DNA of 64,000 nt from Lateolabrax maculatus (lineage: Eukaryota > Chordata > Actinopteri > Acropomatiformes > Lateolabracidae): the NCBI GenBank assembly GCA_031216445.1, contig CM062218.1, positions 16,290,501 through 16,354,500 on the forward strand. The letters are read 5' to 3'. Every line of letters starts with the position of its first letter. Position 1 is the first letter of the stretch. Positions 37,601 through 52,600 of the stretch are shown piece after piece. A model generated the notes under the pieces. It was not told the origin of the DNA. It saw only the letters and a list, made by a program, of their open reading frames with translations, and ran no database searches. The position numbers and the translations under genes are program-made.

Positions 37601-40600
37601 ACAGAGTGAGGCACGGGAGAGAGGTGGTGGTGGCATGTGGAGAGGGGGTTGTGTGTGTGTGGGGAGGGGTTGTTAAGAGCACAAGTAAAAACAACCTGGG
37701 AGACAGGATGAAGCTTTGGGAAATAACACACTGTATATAAGGATAAAGGAAGTACACAGCCGTGTGTTCATGGAGAGTAAGAAAAAGGGTAAAAGAAATA
37801 CAATTTAACTGAAGATAGAACTTGCTGACTTGAAGGTGGAAAACTGCAACTGCAAATTAATGGATGGTTTTATTAGTGTAGTGTTGGTGGGATATGAAAG
37901 AAAACCTTGGATACAACAAACAAAACCACACAGTATTAATACATACAACAAAGTTGATAAGAAACCCAATTTGAAAGGAAAATGGACAAAAATCTCTTGA
38001 ATCTGACAGGCAACAAATTAGATGTTGAAAGTCAGAACAGCTGCAAGAATATTGTTTAACACAAATAAACCATAGCTCCTTTTGATAGTAATCAATATGA
38101 TAATACTCTAAATCAAGTAATTGTTCAAACACTTCAAACTGAAGTGTTTGAACAATACCACCTTGTGCGGTCATCCTAACAGCTTCTTTCTCGTTTACTT
38201 TTGCTGCTGGATGCAAGATGTTTGACAGTAGAAAAAGAACTACTCTCTAGTTTTTTCATTCCCTGTAATGTCTTTGTCCTGTCTCAGCAATAATAATGGA
38301 TAGTGTAGGGCCTTAAGACCCTGATCGATCAGACGCACAGACACCACACATTCAGACAATCTGCTTTTTCAGGTGTCAGCAGCAGAATGGATAAAATATT
38401 GCACAAGGGTAAAGATTAAAAGCCTTATGGTGTGTAATCAATAGAGAAAACATTCTCTATTATGTTCCCCATTCTCTCTTGCTCAGTCACTGTTTTACAT
38501 TTTTGCAAACACACACAAAACACATGCAAATTTGCTATGTGTCCTTCATTCAATTTGCAAAGGCAGCAGCTAATTAAACAATCAATGACTGTTACTACAG
38601 TATTAGCCACAATCTATGAGTGAAAGAAAGTTTAAAATGTGCAATTCAGTTATGGGATTTGTTGAGATTAGCTAGCTCAGAAAATACATCAAAATTTAGA
38701 GACGATGAAATACAAATACTCATTAGCAGAGTAGTCGCATTCTAAAACATTCACCAAGGCCACAATTAACTCCAATTGTGGAAAAATATTACGGTATCTA
38801 TTACCCCTAAAATTATAATAAAAATCTACTTAATGCATACAAAGGTTTGTAAAACTAATGCAGTGGGAGTAATTAAACAAACTTCTGAGAAAAGGAATAA
38901 AGGAAATGAAAAAAATGTGACACAAAAGAAAATTCCGCTTGAAAGAAATACCAGTTACTGAAATGAAATGTAGATGTCTTATGTATGTCCACAGTGTATT
39001 AGAAGTTCAGTGAACATTACATTCAACTTCAGTTACCGCACAATCATAACTCTCCAGCTGGCCTGTTTTATGTGTTACTATGGTCAGATATTGTGTTCAT
39101 TCATTACTGCTCCTAAGGAGTCCATCAAGCCATCCATCCATTCATTTCCCACCAGTTATCCTGGTTTAGGTTGCACTGGTAGCATTTTAATCATGATTTT
39201 CCCCAGCGATGTCCTCCAGCTCCTCCTAAGGAATCCCAGGGCGTTCTCAGACCAGATGGAATATGTAATCCCTCCATAGCTTTCTCGGTCTGCTCCGGGG
39301 GCCTCCAGTTGGATGTGTCCAGAATACTTCCACAGTACGTAGGGGAAGGCTTTCTACTGAACTACAGCCGCCAACCATATCACAGTGCAGAAGTAACCGT
39401 GCATCTATTCATGGACGAGAGGCTCGTGATAGCGCGGGGTGTAAACATTAGTGCTGTCCTCCTCGGCTGAGATGTAACGTTAACTAACTCTGTGGCTCAA
39501 GGTGAGTTAGAAGTATCGCTTAGCTTCCTCTCGTTCATGAGTGTATGCACGCTTCCTTCTGCGCGGTGCTACGTTCGTGGGTGTAGTTCGGTAGAAAGAA
39601 AATAGCTCCCTCACAAAGTTGCTCACAACAAGGTGTGTGGATTATCTTGACTAACCGGGTCATGGTTTCTGGAAAGAGTGATTTCGTCTCTTGGGAAAAC
39701 AACCCTGAGATTCTCTCTGTAAAAATTTATAAACGGAATTGCTGAAAACGTACAGGCGTTGTGGAGTACAACACCCACTGTGAACATACTTGACTTATCC
39801 CCAAGTGCAGTATGCATACACGGCTCCTGTTTCGGTTATGTAAGGACCGGACGGCCATGAGTAATGATCTCAGAACTTCATACTCCTACAGTTACCGCCA
39901 CAGGACATGTTGGTTTTGTTCAAGTACGCGAAACACATGCAGATTAGAGGCAGAACTCCCATGACCCCTCCAGTATATGTGAGAGGGAAACTAGGCTGAA
40001 ATCCATTTTTATTCACCTAAAACCAAAGTCTGACAATTGGCCAGAGTCTCCTTCCTGGCATATCAGCAAAAACTTTCTGAGCAAACTTTTTTTTAAAGAT
40101 GGGATCCAACATCCCCTTCTTCCAGTCCAAGTTTGCCAGAGAAGACAGAAAAAAACACATGGTGTAAATATTCCTTACCATGACACTCAGGCTGGGTACC
40201 GAGCCAGGTCCCATTGGTCAGGCAGGTTCTCTCTGGCGAACCCTTCAGCATATAGCCGGGCTCACAGCTAAAGCGGACAACACTGCCCACTGTAAACTCT
40301 TCTCCCAGACGGATACCATGCACAGGGATGCCTGGATCTCCGCACAGCCCGGCAGACTCGCCTGGAAAAGATAAAACAAGAAATAAAAAACATTGCTCAT
40401 ATTTTTGACAGTATGAGACTATCACTCATGTGGAGAACACACAATAGAAATGTATTCTTCACATGAGTGATATTTTCATTTTAAAACACAGTTAGATTAG
40501 AACAGGAACACAGAACCTCTTCTCTCGCCCGACTGCCATCTAACGGGAAAATACTATACCCTACCTCCCTAGGGAGTGACTAGCTCCCCATATACATTAA

Positions 40601-43600
40601 GTTTAATTTTATCTATTTGTTCAACATGCAGAATATGTGCAATGCGATGTGATCTTTCATTTCATTGACAACATTTATTTTGCACATAATTCCACGTCCT
40701 CCATTTAAAACCATCACAAACCGTTTAGTACTGCTATGTACTGCTCTCACTCCTCATTTTACAAGACACTGGTCAACATCACTTTAACAGTGCATAGCTA
40801 CGAAAGTCTGGCAAATCTTTATAAAAAAAGGTTGTGTTTATTGCCCATAGAGAGAACGCTAGCAATCCCCGGGATATATATGTATGTCATGAATTGTGAC
40901 ATTAAACCGTCAGTGTGCTACTTTATAGTTGGCTTGTGGGTCTAGGTGTACGCTATTTTGTGTGTTTCTGTGACATCTTTGGAAATGTGCTTGTATTTGT
41001 GCCTATGCACATTTGCATGTCTGCAAACCTCCATGGCCTTTCTCATGTGTATTAGGTATTCGTGAAGCGAATTGCTGTGAGGGGAGATGTCTTTATAGTG
41101 CTTCATAACCCAGTTGAGGTGTGGGCGTCCCTGTTCCTCCGTCTAATATGAGCAGATTAAAGCCGTTTAATGGAGGACACTCTCTTTGCCCTTGAGGCCT
41201 GTAGAGCAGACAGGAAGCTCCATCTTTGGTCCACCTATTTTGCTCATTACTTGCTAACAGCTGCCACCTTAACTCTTTATTTGTTGGCCTGGCATTACAA
41301 GGGTATCGGTGTGACTGGGTGCTGATATTACTCTGAATTAATCAATTTTTACAAGCAGAAAGCCAGAAAGAAGTTGAGACAAGGGGCTACATCAGCACAT
41401 AGTTTCAAATATAAAAGATTGAATATGCTGGTTCCAATCTTTTCATATAAATTAATCTTGAACATCAAGTTAGAAAGCTTTTGCACAATAAGGTTATTTT
41501 CAGTTTTATCGTTCCAAACCGCCAGACAGTCAATCTGGGTGTAGTTTTCTGTACCAGAGCAGTGTGGCGGCGAGCCGCTCCACTGGCCGTCCAGCTGGCA
41601 CATTCGCGTCGTGTTGCCGATGATGGTACGCTGGCCGATGCAGCTGTAGCGGATGACTGAGCCTACTGTCCGACGATCGCCTGAGATCTGGGCGTAGGGA
41701 GGCATGCTGGGGCGGTCACACAGCACCACTGTCCAATCAGAGCAGAGAGATAAGAGAAAGAGACCAATGAAAACTGTTTCAAAGCTAATGGTGAAGAAGT
41801 GATAAATAAAAACGCAAACATTTCCCTGTTTTATTACACTACACAGTGTAATAGTGTTGGATTTGTTAGCACACTGAGCCTGTTTAGATTACAAATGCAA
41901 TGAATATGCAATGAATTAATTAAATAATGCTTTTTTGGGTGGAATGATGGGTGTCACCTGGCTTTACTGTCCCCTTTTATTAGTATTTGCAAAAATACTA
42001 AATCACAAATCATGCAGCGCCACTTACAACCAACCCCTGAGGTACTCACACAGGCACTTGGGCAGGGAGCGGTCCCAGGTACCTTCCCCCTGACAGGAAA
42101 TGGAGCTGGTGCCCAGCAGGTAGTAGCCCGGGTTACAGCGGTACGACACAGTGGTCTGGAAGCTGTAGCGATGCGGCCCGCTGGGCAGTACCTGCCTGAT
42201 GCTGTTCTCTACATGACCTGGCTCTGTGCAGTTCACAACTGGAGAAAAGGGATACAGAGAGTGGGAAGAGAGTAAAGGAGCCGCAGAGAAAGTTAGATCT
42301 TGTGGAAGCATTTGAGGTTCAGTTAACAAATTCTTTAACCTAGAAATGATGACTGAATGATACAACCTTTTTGACAATTATATGTAAAATGTTACTTGAA
42401 AGTAAAGACGAGTTGGGTTTTTTTTTGTGATATTAAACCATATATTTTGATATAGATATGACTCTCTTTCACACACAGGGAACATGCCCATTTTACAAGC
42501 AGGGTTTTTTCTCTAGCTTTTACTCTATCCATCCATTCCTTTCCTCATCTACTAATTCCATCCATCCAGCATCCATCCATCCATCCACTCCAATCCAAAT
42601 GAAGTAGGAGGCAGACTCCGGAAATAAACATTTGCTTCATTAGAGCCAGTCTCCTGCTGGCGGCTGTGGTGCAGAGATGGTGATGGATGGGGAGCTCACA
42701 GGAGAAGAGGCACCATGTCAGTTTAGCACCAGATGGAGAGAGTTAGGGAAGAGGAGAATGAGGGATGAGCAAGGAGCGAGGGACAGCGAGGGGGGTGATG
42801 TACAGAGTTAGAGGGGAAGAGGCCCTGATGGTGCAGAATATATTAAAATTCATGACCGAATGTCAGGCTACGACTGCTACCAGCATCAATCCATCTTGAG
42901 TGTCTCAGATACAAGACACAAACCAAAACCTTACACTGCCTCAACAAAGTCAGAGTACAGTGAGGAACGGTTGTTGCCTAGTCTATACTGTGAACCACAA
43001 CTAAATGCGTACTATGATGCCAAAACTGGCTTCTAAAACACTGAGTGGGAGTGCCCATTCAGCCATTATGCCCCAGTTTGCCTTGCCAGTCTTGCCCTCG
43101 TGAGTGTGCCTTTGCCACAGCCAAAATGAACCAATTGTATGCTAATGTGCCTAAAAGCTTGCTCATTTTCATGCTCCCAAGTTGGCAAGCACAGCTAAAT
43201 CACCCCCCAAATACCTATTAGAATGCATTCCTTCCAGTAAAGTGCTGACCCATGGTGCCATCATTTACAACTTACCGCATAATAACACTACAAAGTGTCT
43301 TTGAAGCAGTGGAGCTGCTTCAGCACGAGACTTTCCAAGCTTGGAACTCAGCTTTGAAAAGATGTGCCCGGGCAACACAGGCTCAAAAGTGATCCAACAG
43401 TCATCTAAAACAACTGACCTCCTGGTACATTTTTGTGTGTGGCCCAGTGGGCAGGGTAAGAGGAAGAGAAAGAATGAAAGGAAAAGAAGAATAGAAGTGA
43501 GAGGGGAAGAAGGGCTGAGGTAATTCATCTCTGCTCCACTCAGAAGTGGGGACCCCGGTTACCCTCTCCTCCTCTTGGCCTCCCGCCAAGTAACGGCCCT

Positions 43601-46600
43601 GTAAGTGGTGTGTCAGAGTGGGGTTTTTTTTTTCTGTCCTGTGGCTCTTGCCTTTTATCACTGAAAGACAAATAAATACACACGAGTCGTCCAAAGAAGG
43701 CGGTGTTGTGGCTCTGTTGCTGTGACTCAAATTGGTGGCGATTAGAGAGGGATAGGAGACTGGCTGGGCTGGCGGTGCTCTCCTGCTCCCTGCATTATTA
43801 ATGGAGACTCTTGTAGTTAAAATCTGGACCATGGAAATCATTACCTCTGTCTGTCTGACTGACTCCGGCCCCACCCTCACCTTTTTTTCCTGCCTTCTGT
43901 GTCTATGCACTACTCTCTCTCTCCCTCTAAGAGAAAAGCCGATGGTTAGGCTTAGCTAAGGCTAAGGTGAGATGGATGAGGCGGATGTCATCCCAGCATT
44001 TATACTTTCCACTCAGGGGAGGAACTATATAGCAGACAGGAGAGCACACCTCACCAAATATGTCTCGAATGCTGTAATTAAGGTGATAAATCTGATTGAC
44101 AAAAAGACCCCTAAGCTACTTATGTCTCCACATCAACAGTGAGGATGATGTGCCATCAAAACAGACACCCACACTCAACCACAGACACACACTATCTCAC
44201 ACAAAATGCATGTCAGCATCTGCATGGAAACAAGGCCAATGCTAATATAATGTCACTACTAGAGCGGAGAGATTTTAGGCGTATGCCTGGGAGAAAATCT
44301 CGCCTGCTTATGCATGCAGCAACCAAATGCACTTCTCTCTTTTTTTTAACAACTGAAGGATTCTCGTGAGACTTGTAACCTCCTCATCCCTTCATAGATG
44401 TCTAAAAAAGGCCAAATCCTTTCTCTCCTCATTTAAAACAAACTCATAAGTCAATCCGTCACTGGTTCTGTCACTGCCTTGTCACATTCAGGGACCGACC
44501 TTGCGAGCGCCCTTTCTGTGCCTGTCACAAAGCCCTCAGTTAGTGGGGACTTAGAGACGGACGTGGGTGCCGAGATACATCGCTTGTCGCAAAAACACTG
44601 CCAAATTAAAAGTCCTTGCCTCGCTTATTCAAAGCAGAGCAGGGTACTTCTTATTCTGAGGAAAAGCCAGGATGCGGGTCTCCGAAGGCCGCTGTCTTTC
44701 ATACAAGCTCAAGGACCCTGTGATTGTTTTTGCCTGTCACTGCATGGTTATTAACCGAGTTTGTTTCCCTGACAGACAGGTGAGCCTTAGGGTGTAACAG
44801 AGGTACCTAGGCTAAGAGGATATAACATCAAATGTAAATATTACCTGGAACCCTCAAAGGACCATGTGGTTGAGATCCTGGTAATTAAATAATCCAGGCT
44901 TCTCATTGGTTTTTCATTTCAATTTCCCCTAATACACGTCTTTAAAACTCTTTCTCCCTCCGGGTGTCTCAGCGCTTCATCCTCGCTTTCTTTGTGATTG
45001 GGGTCATTTGTGGTCACAGAAGATATGACCTTGCATGTTACAATAGGTAATGTAATACCTACCTACACAAATGGTTGACAACACAAGAAGGGAACAATAC
45101 ACCTACAGTGTATGCAAGTATGTGGAAACAAACACACTTTTTTTATCAAATATTAGGCATTAGGTATACACATAGCTAATGTCAGTGGCTTATTAAGATT
45201 GCAAATTCCCACAGCATTATACATATAAATACCAACGTGAATGTTGCTATGCTATGCCCATACATTGTTTATGTAGCTGTGCTATGATCATGCATTTACT
45301 CATTTTGCTCATATTTGTGTATAAAATGATGTATGCACATACAGATTTAAAAATTATGGAGGTGTCGGGAAAAAATTATTTGATAAATTGTCCTCTCATA
45401 TTAGTAATTTGTTCACTCACATGACAAATTGCACAACTTTGTTTCCTGAAATTGCTTTCTTAAAAGTAATTTACTGCCTACTGGATCCAATTGTAGACAG
45501 GATCAGGCACATATCTTCCATCTGTGCTGGTTCTTTGCATTTGTCCTTACATTTATTTGTAGGCATGAGGGTTTCCCAAAAACTCATAGATGCATTGACT
45601 GATAAGCTTGGGCATCTACGTGACACTTACTTTTACACTTGGGGAGGATGTTGCTCCACTGGCCATTGGCCTGGCAGGTAGATTTTACAGCCCCCTGCAG
45701 AACATAGCCGGTATTGCAGACAAAGCGCACAACATCGTTTAAGTTGAACTGGATTCCTTGGGTCATACCGAAGGTAGGGTTACCAGGATGACCGCATGTG
45801 ATGGCTGGGAAAGCCAAAGGAGAAAGAAAAATCATGTTTACACATTTGCAGAGTAGTTTAATGAAATCTAATGGTTTCATTTCAAACACCTGAATAAAAA
45901 AGGCCTGGATTAGAAAAGGGAATGTCACAACAACAATGTATATGCTGAGTAATAATCTAAACTCTAAAGCCACAAGCCCCACTGCAGCTGGCTGCAGGTC
46001 TATATTTTTGCCAATAGCCTCTACTAAAACAGTCTTGTAAAATGAGTAGTACAGTATAACTGAGGAAACAGTGTATTATTTTGGAATCATAACCCATCTT
46101 TGAAAATGTCACAGTAAACATACAGGGTTTTTACAGTGAATTTTATGCGAGAGCTTGTGCAGGAGCTTCTGTGAAAATGTTCAATAACAGGAATTAATTG
46201 GTGATCAGTACAGAAGGCTCAGGTCTAATCACACTAAATTGGCGGTCGGTATCGGCCCTAAACTAGGCTGATAAGAACATCCCATAGGCAATATATGTCT
46301 GCACTTATTACAAACCAATGATCAGCCACACTGTTACGCTGAGAAAAAGATGGCAAGTCTGAAGCCCTAGTCTTTTCATCTGAATATTTTGTAAGTCTTT
46401 AACTGTACACTATACCACCCTTAGATTTACTAATTACTACTACTACTACTACTAATTGTTCTTGGTAGGCACTTACGGACACAGACAGGAGTGCGTCCTG
46501 ACCAGCGATGATCTTGTTCACAGATTCGCACCGACACCCCAATAAGACGAAATCCTGGGTTACACTGATACACAACGCTGCCTCGATAGTTATAATTTTC

Positions 46601-49600
46601 ACCAATGATCTGTCCATTCACTATGGGCTCCGGGGTGCCACAATGACCAGCTGTGGATGAATGAAGAAGAAAGGAGTCGAGGTCAGACATATGTGTCTTC
46701 AATAACATTTGAAGCAAATTGCAGTACTTTATGAAGTTCTAATCATTTTTGGGTGCTGAAGATCTCACCTAGACATTGCACCTGTGTTCCACTCCAAAGC
46801 CCATTGGACATACACTCTCTTACCCGAGAGCCAACCAAGGTATAGCCTGTGTTGCAGGAGAAAATGGCAGTGGCTCCATACACAGTCAGAGTTCCAATCT
46901 TGTTGCCATTTGGTGGAGTCCCAAGGTCCCCACAGGAGATGACTGAAATGTGAATAAATATTATAAATTACAAAACACTACGTGAAAATATAATCAACAA
47001 TACTGATTTGTTTTGTTTGGGAAATTGTTTTGTTAGGCTTTCATTAGTTTTGTTTGGTGAGAAGATTTGTGCCTGTTTGGTTATATTCTTTTCTTAATAT
47101 CACAGTGGAATAAGATACATCTGAATGCAATTATTTTTCATGCTTGACAAATTTAATTTTTCTGGCAGAGGTTTTCTTTTCTAATTCTTAGTGTGAATAA
47201 GGGAGTTAACTCAAGAAACTAGGAAAATTAGACCACGGATGCGCAGTTTACACTTACTCTCGCAGACTGGCCGTGGATCTGGGTAGTTCCAGGTGCTGTT
47301 TGCCTGGCAGCGAATGACCCTTTGACCCCTGTAGTAATATCCCGGGTCACATATGAGCATCATTATAGCGTCATATTGGTTTTGAGTTCCATAGATCAGC
47401 CTCCATCTCCCATGTTCCACAGCAGAGTGGCCGATGTCAGGGCAGGTCACCGCTGGAAGGTTAGAGGATAAACAAACATTATTTACTCAAAAATATACTT
47501 GAGTTTGGAGCTGCTACCATCATGACAAATGAGTTTTAATCTCAAACCTGCCAGAAATATTTGGAACTCATTGCAAGTAACACAATTTTTTTTTTTAAAC
47601 TTTAAAAAATAAAAAGTTTAAGAGTTTGTTTAGTTGATAATGCCAAAAACGCATGGACTAACAGTAAGAGAAATACTCACGAACACATCTCGGGGGGGCC
47701 TCAATGGGGCTCCACCTCCCAGATTCCTGACAGATCACTGAGGTGGTGACAGGCCCCGCAAGACGAAATCCAGGATTACACTGGTACGTGGCCCGGGCTC
47801 CTAGAGAGAAGTCCTGGCCCACAATACTGCCATTGACCGGAGGCACAGGCATTCCACAGGACATGACTAGAAGTGGAAGAGGGTTTCATTAGGAAGGTAA
47901 GACAAAACAAAAATGTGGTTGGTAGAATGAGGTAGCAAAAGTGTATTTTAATAACCATCTTTGTATGCAGAGTGCCTCGCTCACAAAAGATTCCTGTCGA
48001 AACACACTCCCAGAGCCGGCATTGATGTGCAGTAAACATTAGCTCGGGTTGCCATCTGCACAATAGTAAACAATCAAGTCTAGAGAGAGCACATGCAATT
48101 CATGTGGAGATTACACCTGGTGCAGACTTGACCAGACATTGAATGGCTGCCCGGCTGCTCTCGGCTTTCGCTTCAGCTGATACTGTTAATGAGTCTGGTT
48201 GGAAACTATAGTCTGGAAGTTGAGCTTTTAGATTTCTTGCTTTTGTGATGGAATATAAAAGTAAATCTGAACACAAACGAATGGAGAAATTGGAAATCAT
48301 TCAATATATAGCATGACGGACTTGTAAAATCTAAAATAACATTTTGACAAAAGTATATTTGAATTGAAGTAGATACATCTTGCCTCAAAAGCTATGATTT
48401 AATTTTATTCAATTAATTTAGTTTATTTTCAGATAATAATACTTTCAAACTTTCATAATATCTCAGTTAAATTGCTATTGTTGATTCCATCACTGGAAAA
48501 AAAATAGCAATAACTGTGACTATAACACATAAAACTGAGAAATCAAACAATTCAGCTCAGGTAAATGAAATATCATTAATCTGATGCAGTGTTATCTTAA
48601 CAATTCTGCAGCATGCTGAAGTGAGCTTCCATGAAACACGCCTAAGGCTGAAGGGGTTTTGGTGAAGGCGCACTGTCAACTGAAATCACACTTTCATCCA
48701 AAGCAAATGGATTCACTGATAGTTTTTTCAATCAACTTAAATCAGAATGACTGAACTTACAAAATAAATTTGCTACAAAAATGTCTTCTTTAATTTAGCA
48801 TGCCAGTTAGGCACTTCTTTGCAGAGTTTTAAGGTTATTTTCGCTTCTTCAGAAGTGGGACCAAATGCTGAATAATAATAATATAATATAATAATAGTTC
48901 AGTAACATTGATAATATTGACTTAATGTAACTTTACTGAAGACATTTCTTGTACAACTTGATTTGCATTAGCAATGTGAAATTATCCTGCCCCGTCTAAT
49001 TTTACGAAGCAGCTTTTATCTCACTTAAATTAAGAAAATGGTTTTCTTAACAACTTCCAACCCTTTAATCCTTCCTGGTGACCGGCTGCTATGATTGGGC
49101 CCTCACCTTGGCAAAGTGGCACTGGTGCATTCCACTGATAGACCCCCTGTGCAGTCCGGGTGCATGTGGCACTGCTCTGGCCAATAAGCCGGAAGCCCTG
49201 GTCACAGCTGAAACGCAGGGTGCTGCCCAGCTTAGTGCCTGTCAGACTGTGCACTGTGCCATTAACAGGGTTGTTTGGAGGGCTGCAGTAGGCCGCTAAT
49301 ATATAAAAAAAGAAATAGGTAAAGATATAAATATGCATACAGATAAAATTGAGTGCAACAAGCATAAAAAACCAATAATGATGCAAGATGATGTAAGTTG
49401 CTGTTGAAAAGGTGAAGGATTAATGTGCCTTCAATTGCAGCCCCAGCTCTCTTTTGCATCTGTCTTCTACGCCTGGCGTGGTAAAGGAGGATATGTATTA
49501 ATACAAGCACTACAATGCAATCTCTTTAAGGAAAAAACTGCAGACTAGAGACAAGGAAAATTGATTAAAGGAAACTAATGTTCTACAAAGCAAAACGAGA

Positions 49601-52600
49601 GTTTGTCAGCTGCAGCAGAGGAGGATCATAAAAGTGATGGATACATAATAACAGGAACAAAGTATCTGTTTTTGTTTGTTGCCTAAATTGGTGGCTTCAA
49701 TAATCATTTATCATCCCAAATGGTGCCAGCAACAGGTCGATGATTCCCAAGGAATGGAGGACTCTGAGGCCTAGATGCATTTTGCAGATCTAACAATAAT
49801 ATGACACTCACTACACTACACTATATCACTACAAACCCCCTGGATAATAAAATAAAAGAGGAACATTGTGAAAACATTTTAGAAAATATTGTGATGCAAC
49901 AGTTCATGGCTATGTGATACAGAAAACGGTGCCAATTGTGGGGAGAGATTAGGACGGAAGTGGACCATGGAGTCCCAAAAAAAAAAAACAAAAAAAAAAA
50001 CGTATTATCCATTACACTTAATCACTGTGACCACTTTACAGTTCCATAAAAATGCAAATTCCGACTCCAACCGCTCACATGCGGCAATGAAAATGGCCTC
50101 TCTTTCAAGTCAGTGGGTTTTTTTTAGCACCATGCAATCATCCTTTACAGTATAAAAACTTAAAGCCATGTCAGTCGTGTAATATGTTTTCAGCATTGAA
50201 GAGATCTCACACAAATTGTTTCAGTAAGACTTATCAAGTGAGCTGACGTCTTGTGCCCCCCACCCCCCCCACCCCCATGCGATAGCTACAAAGATAAGAT
50301 AGGGTAAAAAATAGAGTGCACACAAACCCAATGTTTAAACCCAATGATATTTAATACGTCAACTGAGCAACTGTATGTTCCTTGGCAAGGCCTTCTCCTG
50401 TCAGTCACTGTGACTGGCGGCTCCTGAGCCACCCTTGAGTTCAATTCTTCACTTCTATTTGTGTCTAACTCATTTGCACCTCTTTCTGTGTACCTCGCTC
50501 CTTCCCTCTCCCTGCCTGTTATAGTATACAGCTTGTCTCACTGCAATCAGCCCTGCAGCTCAGAGGAATCAGATCTACATTGGCAGGTGACTGGATTGGA
50601 ATAGATAATAAAGAGGAGGAAAAAGAGGGAGGGAAGGAAATGGTGATACAGACAAAGGGAGAGACATCTGAGCATAAGCAGATACCTGTAGAAAGGAAGA
50701 TAGTGACAGTCAGGCAGACTGTCGGTGGTTTGAATCAATGGGAACAAATGGACACGTCTAAATGAGCTGATAGAGAAAACCGCGAGAGAGGCTGTGGATG
50801 GCGAGAAAGAATAGAAAACTGAGATGGGGGGTTGCTAGAGGAGTTGTCTCCAAGTTGGTGATGGAAGACGGGCCCATGGAGACAAAAGATGGATTGATGA
50901 AGAACACAGCTGAATACATTGAATCTTCCTGTGCCATCTGTTTCTTCCTCGCCACCAAGGTACTACAGAAGGCAACTCCATATTGACCACAGCAACTTGT
51001 GGGTTCTCAGCCATCACTTAGTCCATCTGTCACCTAACCTGATATGGCAAAATTCATCATGGCTCAGAAAAAAAAAAGTAAAAGAGGCAAGAGGAAAAAA
51101 AGGGCAGAGAAACGACGGAACATGCGGTTGGGGAGACAGAGAGCTCCACTGAGAGGAGGAGAGAGACGATTAGTCAATCTGGCTGAGTGGTGTTGATACA
51201 GAACTGAGGGAGCCTTTTAAATATTTACACAGTCATAATTCACAGCGAGTTATGCAGGTGTCGTATACCAACAGATCCTTCATGGGAGCAGGACAAAACA
51301 GAAGAATAATAAGCAATACAAGACACAGCGTTTACTAATTCCCAGACCTGTGCTGCACAGCAAGGAGCGCTGCAGATGCCTGCCGCCCCCGTTAGGTTGT
51401 CATGGAGATGGGTCATATTTCTAGCTATTTCAGCTGCAGTTGGCAGCCCAAATCTTGGTCTTGTTGACACAGTAAACCAAAGGCACCTCGGATGAGATCG
51501 AACATACAACAATGTCCACAAGTAACAAAGTCAAACATTAATTTTTTTCTAGTAAATCAATTCTAACTGAACCACTGAAATCACATTTTATTTAAAAAGC
51601 CTCCTTAAGGCCAGTGTATGCCTGGTAGCTTCACTCACCTGAGTAGCGTATGCGAAAGCCCTTGTGGCTCGTAGTGTGATCGAAGGACCAGTGCAGGTAG
51701 ACTTTGTTACTGGAGCTGGTGATGCTCAGTGGGTTGGAGTAGTTACCACTGAGGGTAATCAGGAGAGGACTCTGTCTGGATGGGCCTGGGTTGAGAGATA
51801 CAGAGAAAAAAGACAATTATTAATAAGATTCCATCTTTGAAGTCTCATAACATTGTGCATTAGAATAAGAATGCTAATACTTTTATGTAAACCACGACAA
51901 GGACTGGGTCCTCAAAATAATGGCTTGTGTTACATCATCTTCACCCTTAAATCTGAAGAATAATTTGAATAGCATTTTCCTTGTAGATGTAAATTGACAG
52001 AACAGAGAATATAATTTATAAAGATTTCCCATTTTTGCACAGATTTGACTTTTGAAATTAATATATATTTCCCTACTCATGGCTTTTGAGGGATTTTGCA
52101 TTTTGTTACAGTTGTGGTTAAATCAAATATGCTCAGCTTCTAATTGTGGAAGAAAAGATTTCTTTCCATAATTGGCTTGGCAGCCCTAAGGTTAGCAAAT
52201 GTCTGTTACTCTCCCCTCGTCAGAAGATAAAAAGCACTAATCGGGAACACTAGTGTATACGACTGCCATTTTCTCACAGCAGCCTGGCAGAGTTGCCGAC
52301 TGTGCTTCTGATCACATGCAAATGTACAAGGCAGAAGTAGAGGTTCTGTCACCATTAAAGGGAGCCCATATGTGATCATCTGTAAATAATGGCAGAGCGC
52401 TTTGTTAAGGAAGGTAAATTCAGCTGTCTGGCTCATTTTAGCCATTAATAATGGATATTATTATGGAGTCTTTGAACGTGGAAGTGTCGGGGGAGGTATC
52501 ATAGGGACATATGGTCAATAGACTCCTGAATAGTACTGTACATGTAATGGGCATAATCAGACTAGGAATGTTACAGGATGCCTCATATATCTTTGATAAA

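Larger units (their letters stand above)
36586..40178 (-). other. csmd2 intron (exons 15-16) with several repeats
   Basis: 3.6 kb holding the inverted short element at 36850-36957, the 17-bp hairpin at 38120-38156 and the fossil repeat at 39120-39330. The region 37370-37600 is GC-richer and unique, unlike the rest. No alternative exon is supported. Confidence 0.5.

Noticed and set aside
37186..37757. Overlapping ORFs on both strands
   Set aside because: Mutual antisense frames in a GC-richer intron patch, with no domain signature.
43401..43910. 169-codon minus-strand ORF
   Set aside because: Low-complexity composition and no homology recognised; it lies in a large intron and its phase does not fit the exon chain.
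45584..45982. ORF extensions beyond the Sushi exons as coding
   Set aside because: These frames read through splice acceptors into introns; exon limits were set by AG/GT sites and phase instead.
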